Below, in pieces: positions 38,513-46,723 of a stretch of 64,000 nucleotides of DNA. Source of the DNA: JAVJST01 sp965229715. GTDB lineage: Bacteria; Pseudomonadota; Alphaproteobacteria; Rhodospirillales; Casp-alpha2. Numbering within the stretch: the stretch's first letter is position 1; every line of letters begins with the position of its first letter. The DNA is taken from the NCBI GenBank assembly GCA_965229715.1, contig CBDDJL010000002.1:434001-498000 (forward strand), in the 5' to 3' direction. The notes under the pieces were generated by a model that saw only the letters and a program-made list of their open reading frames with translations, made no database searches and was not told the origin of the DNA. Made by a program: the position numbers and the translations under genes.

Positions 38513-39136
38513 ATGGCAGAAAACGACAGCGACACAGAGGAACTCAACCGCCGACACGCCGAAAAGATGAAAAAGAAGAAGGCGGCGCGGGACAAAATTC
38601 TGGCGACAAAGACGATCGAGAAGGGCCTGCTGATCGTCCATACCGGCAAGGGCAAGGGTAAGTCGACCGCCGCCATGGGCCTGGCGGCGCGCGCCGTCGG
38701 CAACGGCATGAAGGTCGGCATCGTCCAGTTCGTGAAGGGCGTCTGGGAAACCGGCGAACGCAAGGTGCTCGAACATTTCCCCGATCTTTGCGTCATGAAG
38801 GCGATGGGCGAGGGCTTTACCTGGGAAACCCAGGACCGCGAGCGCGATCTTGCCGCCGCGCGGTCCGCATGGGATGCCGCCAAGGAGATGATGGCCGATC
38901 CGTCGTTCGACATGATCATCCTCGACGAGTTGAATATCGTCTTGCGCTACGACAACCTGCCGCTCGACGAGATCCTGGAGACGCTCGCCAACAAGCGTGA
39001 GATGCTGCATGTCGTCGTGACGGGCCGCAACGCCAAGGACGAGTTGATTGAGGCGGCCGACCTGGTCACCGAGATGACGCAGGTGAAACATCCGTTCCGG
39101 TCCGGCGTGAAGGCGCAGAAAGGCGTCGAGTTCTGA
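38513..39136 (+). CDS. cobO: Cob(I)yrinic acid a,c-diamide adenosyltransferase (BtuR/CobO)
   Basis: Transfers the adenosyl group from ATP to Co(I) corrinoids. The P-loop variant is VHTGKGKGKSTAAMGLAARA near residue 42, followed by VGIVQFVKGVWETGE, the MGEGFTWETQD motif and FDMIILDELNIVLRYDNLP. Length is 207 aa, normal for CobO. The start is a highly charged helix (RRHAEKMKKKKAARDK). It ends with TGATG, overlapping the start of a SYLF-domain lipoprotein gene. Confidence 0.96.
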   Translation: MAENDSDTEELNRRHAEKMKKKKAARDKILATKTIEKGLLIVHTGKGKGKSTAAMGLAARAVGNGMKVGIVQFVKGVWETGERKVLEHFPDLCVMKAMGEGFTWETQDRERDLAAARSAWDAAKEMMADPSFDMIILDELNIVLRYDNLPLDEILETLANKREMLHVVVTGRNAKDELIEAADLVTEMTQVKHPFRSGVKAQKGVEF

Positions 39137-39819
39137 TGCGATTTCTTGGATATTTCGTTTTTGCCGTCGCCGCGGCCGGTCTCGCTGCTTGCGCACAGTT
39201 CGTCGATCCGCCCGAGAAACTTGCTCCGGCCGTTCTCGAGCAATCCGTCGATACCATGGCGTCGTTTCGCGGTTCCGCCGAACTGAAGGAGATCGACCAG
39301 CACATCGGCGATGCCGCCGGCATTCTGATTCTGCCCCGTGTCGTCAAGGGCGGCCTGATCGGTGCTGCCGAGGCCGGCACCGGCGTGCTGCTTGCCCGTC
39401 GGGCGGGATCGGAATGGAGTTATCCGGTGTTCTATCTGCTGAGCGCCGGCAGCGTCGGCTTGCAGGCAGGCCTTCAGGAAACGTCCGTCATTATGGTCAT
39501 CAAGACCCAGGAAGCACTGGATGCCATGGTCGAGCATCAGGGCAAGTTTGGCGCCGATGTCGGTGTCACCGTCGGTTGGGCGGGCAAAGGTGTCGAAGCG
39601 GCGACGACGATGAGCGGCGGTTACGACGTGCTGGCGTTTTCGGCGGCAGGCTTGGGACTTTTCGGCGGCGTGTCGCTTGAGGGCGCCGCGCTGGTCCGCC
39701 GAAGCGACATGAACGCGGCACTTTACGGCGCCGAAGCGTCGCCACGCGATATTCTGTTCGGCGGTGCTTACTCGAACCCGGTCGCCGATCCGCTGCGCGC
39801 CGCCATCAATCCCCGCTGA
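39136..39819 (+). CDS. SYLF-domain (DUF500/Ysc84-like) lipoprotein
   Basis: A 227-aa protein with a lipoprotein signal (GYFVFAVAAAGLAAC, lipobox LAAC). The mature part matches the SYLF lipid-binding pattern: IGDAAGILILPRVVKGGLIG, then GTGVLLARR, YPVFYLLSAGSVGLQAG, a VIMVIKTQEAL strand and GYDVLAFSAAGLGLFGG. SYLF proteins bind phosphoinositides or other lipids. It is translationally coupled to cobO (shared A in TGATG) and ends 6 nt before cobQ, so it sits inside the B12 operon though no B12 role is known. Confidence 0.88.
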   Translation: MRFLGYFVFAVAAAGLAACAQFVDPPEKLAPAVLEQSVDTMASFRGSAELKEIDQHIGDAAGILILPRVVKGGLIGAAEAGTGVLLARRAGSEWSYPVFYLLSAGSVGLQAGLQETSVIMVIKTQEALDAMVEHQGKFGADVGVTVGWAGKGVEAATTMSGGYDVLAFSAAGLGLFGGVSLEGAALVRRSDMNAALYGAEASPRDILFGGAYSNPVADPLRAAINPR

Positions 39820-39825
39820 TCCGCC

Positions 39826-41310
39826 ATGACCGGCCCGCTGCCCGGTGCGATCATGTTGCAGGGCACCGGCTCGGATGTCGGCAAATCGCTGCTCGTGGCT
39901 GGGTTGTGCCGGGCATACCGCGCGCGCGGCCTGTCGGTCAGGCCGTTCAAGCCGCAGAACATGTCGAACAATGCGGCCGTCACGGTCGACGGCGGCGAAA
40001 TCGGCCGCGCACAGGCGCTGCAGGCGCGCGCAGCCGGGGTCGATCCGACACGCCACATGAACCCGGTTCTCTTGAAACCGCAAACGGAGACCGGCGCGCA
40101 GGTCGTCGTGCAGGGCAAGGTGCTGACGTCGGCGACCGCACGGGATTACCGCGATCTCAAGCCGCAACTCATGCCGCGCGTTCTGGAGAGCTTTGCGGAA
40201 ATCGGCCGCGATGCGGACATCGTCATTGTCGAAGGCGCAGGCAGCGCCGCCGAGGTCAATTTGCGCGATGGCGACATCGCCAACATGGGATTTGCCGAGG
40301 CGGCAAACGTTCCCGTCGTGCTGGTCGGCGACATCGACCGCGGCGGCGTCATCGCCTCGATCGTCGGCACATACGAGCTGCTGAGCGAGCGTGAACGCGC
40401 GCTCGTCGCCGGTTACCTGATCAACAAGTTTCGCGGCGATCCTGCTCTGTTCGAAAGCGCCATCGACCTGATCGATGCGCGCACCGGATACAAGAGCTTC
40501 GGTGTCGTGCCGTTTTTCGCCGAAGCGCGGAAATTGCCGAAGGAAGACGCCCTGACGCTCGACAATTCAAGGCCTGAAAAGAAGAGCGGTGCCTCGATCC
40601 GGGTTGCCGTTCCGCGCCTGCCGCGGATCGCCAACTTCGACGATCTCGATCCGTTGAATGCCGAACCGGACGTTGATGTGGTTATCGTCGAAGCGGGTGA
40701 CCCGCTACCGGGCGATGCCGATATCGTGCTGATTCCCGGCTCGAAGGCGACTCGCGGCGACCTCGAAGCGCTCCTCGATGCCGGCTGGCATATTGATATC
40801 GCGGCGCACCACAGGCGTGGCGGGATTGTCGTCGGTCTGTGCGGTGGTTACCAGATGCTGGGTCGGACGGTTTCCGATCCGGAGGGCATCGAGGGCGCGC
40901 CCGGCGATACGCCGGGTCTCGGCCTGCTCGACGTAACGACCGTAATGGGCGGCGACAAAACCCTGACGGAGGTTTCGCTCACAGATGCGATAGACGGCAC
41001 AACGACCTACGGTTACGAAATCCATATGGGTTTGACGACGGGACCGGACCGGGCGCGGCCATGGCTGAGAACGACGGACGGGGCGGACGAAGGCGCGCGA
41101 TCCCCCGACGGGCGGGTCCTGGGTTGTTACGCGCATGGTGTTTTCGCTGCCGACGAGTTTCGTAAAGCCTTCCTCGCCCGCGTCCGGACCGGCCGGTTGT
41201 CTGATGTTGCGTACGAAGAGGACATCGAGCGCGCGCTCGATGCTCTCGCTCGGCATATGGAGGCCCACGTGGATCTCGACGGGTTGTTGGCGCTTTCCCG
41301 TTCAACCTAG
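39826..41310 (+). CDS. cobQ: Adenosylcobyric acid synthase (glutamine-hydrolysing)
   Basis: Amidates four carboxylates of adenosylcobyrinic acid a,c-diamide. The N-terminal synthetase domain has MLQGTGSDVGKSLLVAGLCR, KPQNMSNNAAVTVDGGEIGRAQ (quoted in part) and VEGAGSAAEVNL. The C-terminal class I glutaminase domain has the nucleophile Cys in VGLCGGYQMLG and the His in YGYEIHMG and CYAHGVF. At 494 aa it is full length. Its TAG stop belongs to the dispersed palindromic repeat that separates it from the convergent cobD. Confidence 0.96.
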   Translation: MTGPLPGAIMLQGTGSDVGKSLLVAGLCRAYRARGLSVRPFKPQNMSNNAAVTVDGGEIGRAQALQARAAGVDPTRHMNPVLLKPQTETGAQVVVQGKVLTSATARDYRDLKPQLMPRVLESFAEIGRDADIVIVEGAGSAAEVNLRDGDIANMGFAEAANVPVVLVGDIDRGGVIASIVGTYELLSERERALVAGYLINKFRGDPALFESAIDLIDARTGYKSFGVVPFFAEARKLPKEDALTLDNSRPEKKSGASIRVAVPRLPRIANFDDLDPLNAEPDVDVVIVEAGDPLPGDADIVLIPGSKATRGDLEALLDAGWHIDIAAHHRRGGIVVGLCGGYQMLGRTVSDPEGIEGAPGDTPGLGLLDVTTVMGGDKTLTEVSLTDAIDGTTTYGYEIHMGLTTGPDRARPWLRTTDGADEGARSPDGRVLGCYAHGVFAADEFRKAFLARVRTGRLSDVAYEEDIERALDALARHMEAHVDLDGLLALSRST

Positions 41311-41361
41311 ATCGGGTCACGTTTTGACGGAAACACAATGTGTTTCCGTCAAAACATGATC
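41307..41361. repeat. Dispersed palindromic repeat, copy 2 (between cobQ and cobD)
   Basis: CTAGATCGGGTCACGTTTTG continues to AAACAC and repeats the 30 nt after mutM with one mismatch. Here it forms an almost perfect hairpin: bases 41315-41336 pair with 41340-41361, with a 3-nt loop and one mismatch. It contains the cobQ stop and ends 3 nt from the cobD stop, so both mRNAs would end in the stem and it likely works as a bidirectional terminator or 3' stabiliser. Confidence 0.8.
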
Positions 41362-41363
41362 TG

Positions 41364-42380
41364 CTATAGCCAAATCATGCGGGCTGCGGCGATGGCGGCG
41401 ACGACGCCGAAATTGATCAACCCGGCAACGACATAGAGATAAAGCGCACGCCGGATATCCCCGTGGGTCGCCCGGGCGCTGCCGTCGCCGACCCATGGAT
41501 CCTTAACCACGCGGCCGGGATAGCGTCTGGGCCCCGCGAGCGCGATGTTGAGGGCGCCGGCGACCGCGCCTTCCGGCCATCCGGCATTGACCGAGCGGTG
41601 CTTGCCCGCATCGCGAAGCATGACCTTCAGTGCTTTGAGCGGATGCGCCGTCGGCGTGAACATGGCTGCGAACACCAGTATCAATCCCGACAAACGCGCC
41701 GGCACGAAGTTCACGATGTCGTCGATGCGTGCGGCGGAAAAACCGAAGGCGCGGTAACGGTCGTCCTTGTAGCCGACCATCGAATCCAGGGTGTTGATCG
41801 CCTTGTAAACAATCAATCCCGGGAACCCGAACAGAACGTACCAGAACACCGGCGCAATGACGCCGTCCGAGAAATTTTCCGCGAGCGATTCGATGGCCGC
41901 ACGACTGACGCCGTGCTCGTCGAGTTGTGCAGGATCGCGGCCGACGATATGCGAGACTTCGCCACGGGCATCTTCGAGGCTGCCATCACGAAGCGCAACG
42001 CCGACCCGCCGTACAGCGTCGAACAGTCCGCGCTGCGCAATCAACGTGGTCGCAAGTATCAGCTCAATGATCCACCCGAACGGATGGAATGCGGTCAGCC
42101 AGGTAACGCCGTACCCGACAGCGCCAGCTACGCCACAGACGATCACGACGGTGATGAAACCGCGCACAGCACGGTCCATGTTGGACCTCTTCTCGCGGTT
42201 GAGTTTGCGGTCGAGCACGCCAATCAACCCGCCGACAATGGCGACCGGATGTCGGATAAAACGGAAAATGAACCGGGCTTCGCCGATGTAGGCCTCGATG
42301 GCCATGGCGAACAATAAAATCAACAGCGGCTCAAGTCCGCTGCCGCCCGTTTGCCAATCGGTGAAATCCGTCCAGAACAT
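41364..42380 (-). CDS. cobD: Adenosylcobinamide-phosphate synthase (CobD/CbiB)
   Basis: Membrane enzyme attaching aminopropanol phosphate to adenosylcobyric acid. It shows PLLILLFAMAIEAYIGE at the start, HPVAIVGGLIGVLDRKLN, the LRDGSLEDAREVSHIVGRD-type motif (here LRDGSLEDARGEVSHIVGRD), ESLAENFSDGVIAPVFWY and NTLDSMVGYKDDRYRAFG. Several membrane segments are present over 338 aa. It is in the opposite orientation to cobQ, and the usual neighbour, the threonine-phosphate decarboxylase gene, is not in the window. Confidence 0.95.
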   Translation of the reverse strand: MFWTDFTDWQTGGSGLEPLLILLFAMAIEAYIGEARFIFRFIRHPVAIVGGLIGVLDRKLNREKRSNMDRAVRGFITVVIVCGVAGAVGYGVTWLTAFHPFGWIIELILATTLIAQRGLFDAVRRVGVALRDGSLEDARGEVSHIVGRDPAQLDEHGVSRAAIESLAENFSDGVIAPVFWYVLFGFPGLIVYKAINTLDSMVGYKDDRYRAFGFSAARIDDIVNFVPARLSGLILVFAAMFTPTAHPLKALKVMLRDAGKHRSVNAGWPEGAVAGALNIALAGPRRYPGRVVKDPWVGDGSARATHGDIRRALYLYVVAGLINFGVVAAIAAARMIWL

Positions 42381-42492
42381 TGGCGGAGCATGCGCACCGG
42401 CGCCGCGGGCGTCAACGCATTGCTATGTCGAGTGTGTTCCCGCCAAACTTCCATTATAAAAGAAGGGATTCCATTCGGTAATCCGGGGAAAC

Positions 42493-43641
42493 ATGGACCA
42501 ATTCGCCCGCATCCTCGATGTCTTGCGCAACGCGCCGCCGGAAGCCGTGGCCGGCGGCGTCACCGTCTTCGTGTTGATCATCGGGTGGCTGCTGGCGCGG
42601 AGCTTGTTTGGCGGGAAGTCCGATCCAGAAGAACCGACGCCGATGAAGCGCCTGACGACCGAGCGCAAGACGCTTGATCCCGAGAACCCTGCACTGACCG
42701 GTTTCCGAAAGACGCTTTCGGCCAAGGGCGTTCCCGCCGCGGATCAGCATGCCTTGATTCGCGAATACGCCAACCAACTCGGTGAGGCTAAGGTTCGCCT
42801 CGCCGAAATCGCCGAAACCGATAAGGATGCAGAGGAGCAGTTGGTCGTAGTCCAGAACGCCCTCGATTCCGGCGCGTTCGACGATGCCTTGAGCGCCCTC
42901 GACAGGCTTGGCGGCGATCGCACCGAGTCGGGGCGCGATTTACGTCATCAGGCGGAGCGGCGGTTGATGGCGGGGGCGCTGTCCCGTCTCGTCGCCGGCG
43001 ACCTTGCACTGGCGGCGCGGGATTCGTCGGCTGCCGAGCGACATTACAGGCTGGCTCTCGAGTCGCTGCCGGCTGGCGCCGACAACCTGTTGGCGGAATG
43101 TCTGAATAAGCATGGCACGGCAGCTTATCGCGCCAATCGGCTGGAAGTTGCGGCAATGTCGTTCCGACGCGCGGTCAAACTACTGGAGCGGCTGAAAGGA
43201 AACAGTGACGCCGACGTGGCGACGGCGCTGAACAATCTGGCCATGCTGTATTATGCGCGGGGCGAGTTCAATGCGGCGGAGCCGCTTTATCGCCGCGCCC
43301 TGACCATCGACGAGGCGATCGGCGGGGAGAATTCGACGGCGGTCGCGACCGACCTCAACAACCTCGCCCTGCTTCTGAAGCAGTTGAACCGTATCGACGA
43401 GGCGGAACCGTTGCTGAAGCGGGCGCTTGCGATCAAGGAGAAGGCGCTCGATCCCGGCCACCCAAGTTTGATCACGGGTCTTCGCAACTATGCCACGGTG
43501 TTGCGTGCGCTCGGTCGCGAGGAAGAGGCGGAGACCCTCGAAAAACGCGCGGATGCGCTGCCCCCCGAACGGCGGCCGGAGGAGGACCATGGTGAGACCG
43601 ACACGGCCAAGTTGGCCGCGAAGGCAGCCGCCGCAAGCTAG
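42493..43641 (+). CDS. Membrane-anchored tetratricopeptide-repeat protein
   Basis: A 382-aa protein with one N-terminal membrane helix (about 18-38, AGGVTVFVLIIGWLLARSLF) followed by a soluble part. The first soluble section is helical and charged. From about residue 205 there are consecutive kinesin-light-chain-type TPR units, for example VATALNNLAMLYYARGEFNAAE and VATDLNNLALLLKQLNRIDEAE (each quoted in part), then LRNYATVLRALGREEEAE. Such repeats bind other proteins. The stop overlaps the stop of the convergent MFS gene. TATAAA at 42455 is a possible -10 element. No direct link to B12 is visible. Confidence 0.85.
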   Translation: MDQFARILDVLRNAPPEAVAGGVTVFVLIIGWLLARSLFGGKSDPEEPTPMKRLTTERKTLDPENPALTGFRKTLSAKGVPAADQHALIREYANQLGEAKVRLAEIAETDKDAEEQLVVVQNALDSGAFDDALSALDRLGGDRTESGRDLRHQAERRLMAGALSRLVAGDLALAARDSSAAERHYRLALESLPAGADNLLAECLNKHGTAAYRANRLEVAAMSFRRAVKLLERLKGNSDADVATALNNLAMLYYARGEFNAAEPLYRRALTIDEAIGGENSTAVATDLNNLALLLKQLNRIDEAEPLLKRALAIKEKALDPGHPSLITGLRNYATVLRALGREEEAETLEKRADALPPERRPEEDHGETDTAKLAAKAAAAS

Positions 43642-44849
43642 GCGGTTTCGCAGACTTCGACACTCTTGCGAGCGTGTCCGCGAACGGCGACCAGTACCGT
43701 GAAGGCGAGCGACAATCCGCACAGCGTCGCCATGAAGCCGTGCGGTTCCCACAGATCCATGGCGAGACCGGCCAGCGGCGGCACGGTGATATTCGATATC
43801 TCGAACGTCATGATGAACGCGGCATTGGCGGCGGTCAGCATGCCGCCCGTGTAGCGTTCACCGATCATCGCCAGACTGACCGTATAGAGCGCCCAGGCAA
43901 ATCCGCCCCATAGGAAAAGAGCGGCGTACATGGGCCATCCGCTGCCGACGCTGAGTGTGACGGCCAGCGGACCGATGGTGGCAATCGAGCCGCACAAGAT
44001 CATGGTCTGACGCCGGCCCCAACGATCGCCGAGCCAGCCGACCGGCAACTGAAGCAGCAGATTGCCGAAAATAAAGATACTGACGGCAGTGAGGGCCGCA
44101 GTTTCTTCCAGGCCGATACGAAGGCCCCACACCGGCATGAGCGAAAATACGGCCGTATCCAGAGCACCGGCGAGCAACGCCGCGCCGAATATCGTCGGTG
44201 CGGCAAGAGCGAAACCGCTAAGCCGTGATTTTTCGTGTTTCCGAAGTGTCGGCGCGAACGGACTCATGACGATGGTCGCGAAAATCGCGATGCCCATGAA
44301 CAATGCGCTCCAATAGAAACCCGCCGCTCCGTCCAATCCAACGAACGTCAATATCAGCGGGCCGGCAGCGAAACCGGCGGCGACTCCGGATCCATAGGCG
44401 GCGGTGATCTGGCCGCGATATCGTTGCGGCGCGATGGCGCTCATCCAGGTTTCGGATATGACCCACGGAATGGCGATGCCCATACCCATGACGAAACGGA
44501 TGATGAACCAATTGACCACACTGTCGACATGCGGCAAGGCGCTCACAAGCGCGGTTAACCCGACAAGACTGACCGTAAGCAGAATTCCCGCGTGAAAGCG
44601 CGCCATGAGTCGCGGCATCACCAGCGCCATGCACACGATACCGATGGCCGCCATCGAGGAATTGGCGCCGATCAAGCCCTCCGATACACCCCGGTCTTCA
44701 AGCGTCAATGCGATCAGCGGCGCGAGGCCGCCGAAAGCGAGACCGAAGCCGAAGTTACTGATGAGAATCGCAAGCAGACTGAGCCAGACAACGCGCGGCG
44801 TCAGCGTCGGCGCGGTACCCTCGCTCATTGCGATTTGTTCATCGGTCAT
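43638..44849 (-). CDS. Major facilitator superfamily transporter
   Basis: A 403-aa inner-membrane protein with about twelve hydrophobic segments. The loop 2-3 region contains MPRLMARFHAG, and the second half has the mirrored GWLGDRWGRRQTMIL, the conserved MFS loop motif. YRGQITAAYGSGVAAGFAAGP (quoted in part) resembles the YcaD/UMF group of drug or metabolite efflux proteins. The substrate is unknown. It is divergent from cbiX, separated by about 220 nt with a dyad. Confidence 0.9.
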   Translation of the reverse strand: MTDEQIAMSEGTAPTLTPRVVWLSLLAILISNFGFGLAFGGLAPLIALTLEDRGVSEGLIGANSSMAAIGIVCMALVMPRLMARFHAGILLTVSLVGLTALVSALPHVDSVVNWFIIRFVMGMGIAIPWVISETWMSAIAPQRYRGQITAAYGSGVAAGFAAGPLILTFVGLDGAAGFYWSALFMGIAIFATIVMSPFAPTLRKHEKSRLSGFALAAPTIFGAALLAGALDTAVFSLMPVWGLRIGLEETAALTAVSIFIFGNLLLQLPVGWLGDRWGRRQTMILCGSIATIGPLAVTLSVGSGWPMYAALFLWGGFAWALYTVSLAMIGERYTGGMLTAANAAFIMTFEISNITVPPLAGLAMDLWEPHGFMATLCGLSLAFTVLVAVRGHARKSVEVCETA

Positions 44850-44955
44850 CGGCCGAACCTTTTGAAATGGCCGTCCCGTTTGGACCGATGCCCGATGGAA
44901 GTCAATCGGCGCCGCGTTTCAATCGTGTCGCCGAATGAACACCGGAAGTCCCGTT

Positions 44956-44989
44956 TTGACTGTCCGACACCGGACAGCCTCGTTATAGT
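44956..44989 (+). promoter_or_regulatory. Promoter-like region with inverted repeat before cbiX
   Basis: TTGACT (44956-44961) and TATAGT (44984-44989) resemble -35 and -10 boxes, but the 22-nt spacing is too long for normal sigma-70 use. Between them lies TGTCCG-ACAC-CGGACA (44961-44976), a perfect 6-bp inverted repeat. A regulator binding this dyad could control the cbiX operon, about 85 nt downstream. No cobalamin riboswitch motif is visible here. Confidence 0.35.
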
Positions 44990-45072
44990 GCGGCCTCGTC
45001 CGATAAAGCCGAAGGCAATGACCAGCCGATCCGGACGCCGACCATGTAGCGCTCGAAGGCAAGGACCAAGCG

Positions 45073-46074
45073 ATGACCGATCAAGCAACAGCCGTGATGA
45101 TTTGCGGCCACGGCAGCCGGGATCAGGCCGCCGTAGACGAGTTCAACTCCCTCGCCAGCCATTTTCGCCAACGCCTGCCCGACATGGATGTCGAGAGTGG
45201 GTTTCTCGAGTTCGCAACGCCGGTGATTCGAGAGGGCCTCGAAAAGCTGAAAGACCGGGGTGCCAAACGCATTGTTTGCGTACCGAGCATGCTGTTCGCC
45301 GCGGGTCACGTGAAAAACGATCTGCCGAGCGAGGTGAATAACTTCGGTGCGGAAAATCCCGATCTCGAAATGATTTACGGCCGTGAGCTGGCGATCGATC
45401 CGAAACTGCTGCGGGTCGCTGGCGAGCGTATCGAAGCGGCTGAAAAGCAGGCCGGCGATCACGTCCGTCGCCAGGATACGTTGCTCATGGTCGTCGGCCG
45501 CGGCACCAACGATTCGGATGCCAACTCGAATGTCTCCAAGGTCGCGCGGATGCTCTGGGAGGGCATGGGCTTCGGCTGGGCCGAGGTCAGTTTTTCGGGC
45601 GTCGCCTACCCGCTGGTCAACGAGGGCCTCGAGCGCGCCACGAAGCTCGGTTACAAACGCATCATCGTGTTTCCGTACTTCCTGTTCACCGGTATCCTGG
45701 TGCGCCGGATCTATTCTTGGGCCGACGAAGTGCAGGCCGCGCACCCCGATATCGAAATCGTCAAGGCGGGTTATCTGAACGACCACGAGGGCGTCATTGA
45801 TGCCTTTATCGATCGCGTGCACGAAGCCCTGAAGGGCGAAAACGCGATGAACTGTCAGCTTTGCAAATACCGCGACCAGATCATCGGGTATGAGACCGAC
45901 GTCGGCGTGCCGCAGGTTGGCCACCATCATCACGTACAGGGTATCGGCACGGACGGTCACGGCGCCCATGATCACGGCGTGCATCACGGTCATCATCACC
46001 ATCATCATGGGCATGGCCACGACCATCACCACGGTCACGAGTACGATCATGGTGACGCAACGAAACCCGACTGA
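45073..46074 (+). CDS. cbiX: Sirohydrochlorin cobaltochelatase CbiX, long form with Cys and His-rich tail
   Basis: Inserts cobalt early in the corrin pathway. Two chelatase repeats are visible: ICGHGSRD (residues 10-17) with LFAAGHVKND (His79), and MVVGRGTNDSD (139-149) with FPYFLFTGILVRRI. The C-terminus has MNCQLC (259-264), the MxCxxC motif that carries an Fe-S cluster in long CbiX proteins, then a tail with about 22 His residues (284-326) that probably stores or buffers cobalt. It leads the second cob operon; cobH follows after 22 nt. A cobaltochelatase of the early type beside CobN is notable. Confidence 0.95.
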   Translation: MTDQATAVMICGHGSRDQAAVDEFNSLASHFRQRLPDMDVESGFLEFATPVIREGLEKLKDRGAKRIVCVPSMLFAAGHVKNDLPSEVNNFGAENPDLEMIYGRELAIDPKLLRVAGERIEAAEKQAGDHVRRQDTLLMVVGRGTNDSDANSNVSKVARMLWEGMGFGWAEVSFSGVAYPLVNEGLERATKLGYKRIIVFPYFLFTGILVRRIYSWADEVQAAHPDIEIVKAGYLNDHEGVIDAFIDRVHEALKGENAMNCQLCKYRDQIIGYETDVGVPQVGHHHHVQGIGTDGHGAHDHGVHHGHHHHHHGHGHDHHHGHEYDHGDATKPD

Positions 46075-46096
46075 CGCACGGCCGCAAGGGGGCTAG

Positions 46097-46723
46097 GTGT
46101 TCGAATATCTGCGCGATCCGGCGGCGATCTACGCCGAGTCGTTCCGGCGCATACGCGCCGAAACGCCGCTCGACCATATTGATCCGGTGCTACAGCCGGT
46201 CGCCGTCCGCATTGTACATGCGTGCGGAATGCCCGAGGTGGTCGGCAATCTTTCGGCAACGCCAGGGGCGGTCGATGCCGTCAGGACGGCGCTCGCCGCC
46301 GGTGCGCCGGTGCTGACTGATGCGCGTATGGTCGCCGAGGGGATTATCCGGGCGCGCCTGCCGGCCGCAAACGAGATCATCTGCACCCTGAACGATCCCC
46401 GAACCGCGGATCATGCGGTCGCCATCGGCAACACCCGGTCGGCTGCGGCGATCGATCTGTGGGATGATTTTCTGGCCGACGCCGTGGTCGTCATCGGCAA
46501 TGCACCGACCGCGCTGTTTCGGTTGCTCGAACGGCTCGCCGATGGCGTTGCGCGGCCTGCTGCCATTCTGGGTTTTCCGGTCGGATTCGTCGGCGCGGCG
46601 GAATCGAAGGATGCGCTCATCGCGCACGCCGGCGATGTCCCTTTTATCACCCTGCGCGGCCGGATCGGTGGTAGCGCCATCGCCGCCGCCGCGCTCAATG
46701 CCATCGCCGGAGGCGACAGATGA
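46097..46723 (+). CDS. cobH: Precorrin-8X / cobalt-precorrin-8 methylmutase
   Basis: Moves the C11 methyl to C12, giving hydrogenobyrinic or cobyrinic acid. The 208-aa protein shows EYLRDPAAIYAESFRRIRAE, VRIVHACGMPEVV with the conserved His that protonates the ring, LTDARMVAEGI, and GNAPTALFRLLE. The start is GTG at 46097 with an AAGGGGG ribosome site. It overlaps cobL by 4 nt. CobH and CbiC are the same family, so the name does not decide between the aerobic and anaerobic route. Confidence 0.96.
   Translation: MFEYLRDPAAIYAESFRRIRAETPLDHIDPVLQPVAVRIVHACGMPEVVGNLSATPGAVDAVRTALAAGAPVLTDARMVAEGIIRARLPAANEIICTLNDPRTADHAVAIGNTRSAAAIDLWDDFLADAVVVIGNAPTALFRLLERLADGVARPAAILGFPVGFVGAAESKDALIAHAGDVPFITLRGRIGGSAIAAAALNAIAGGDR

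Noticed and set aside
44850..45072. Cobalamin riboswitch upstream of cbiX, and also before cobT/cobS (31608-31693)
   Set aside because: No B12-box-like conserved core could be found in either gap; the gap before cobT/cobS is also too short.
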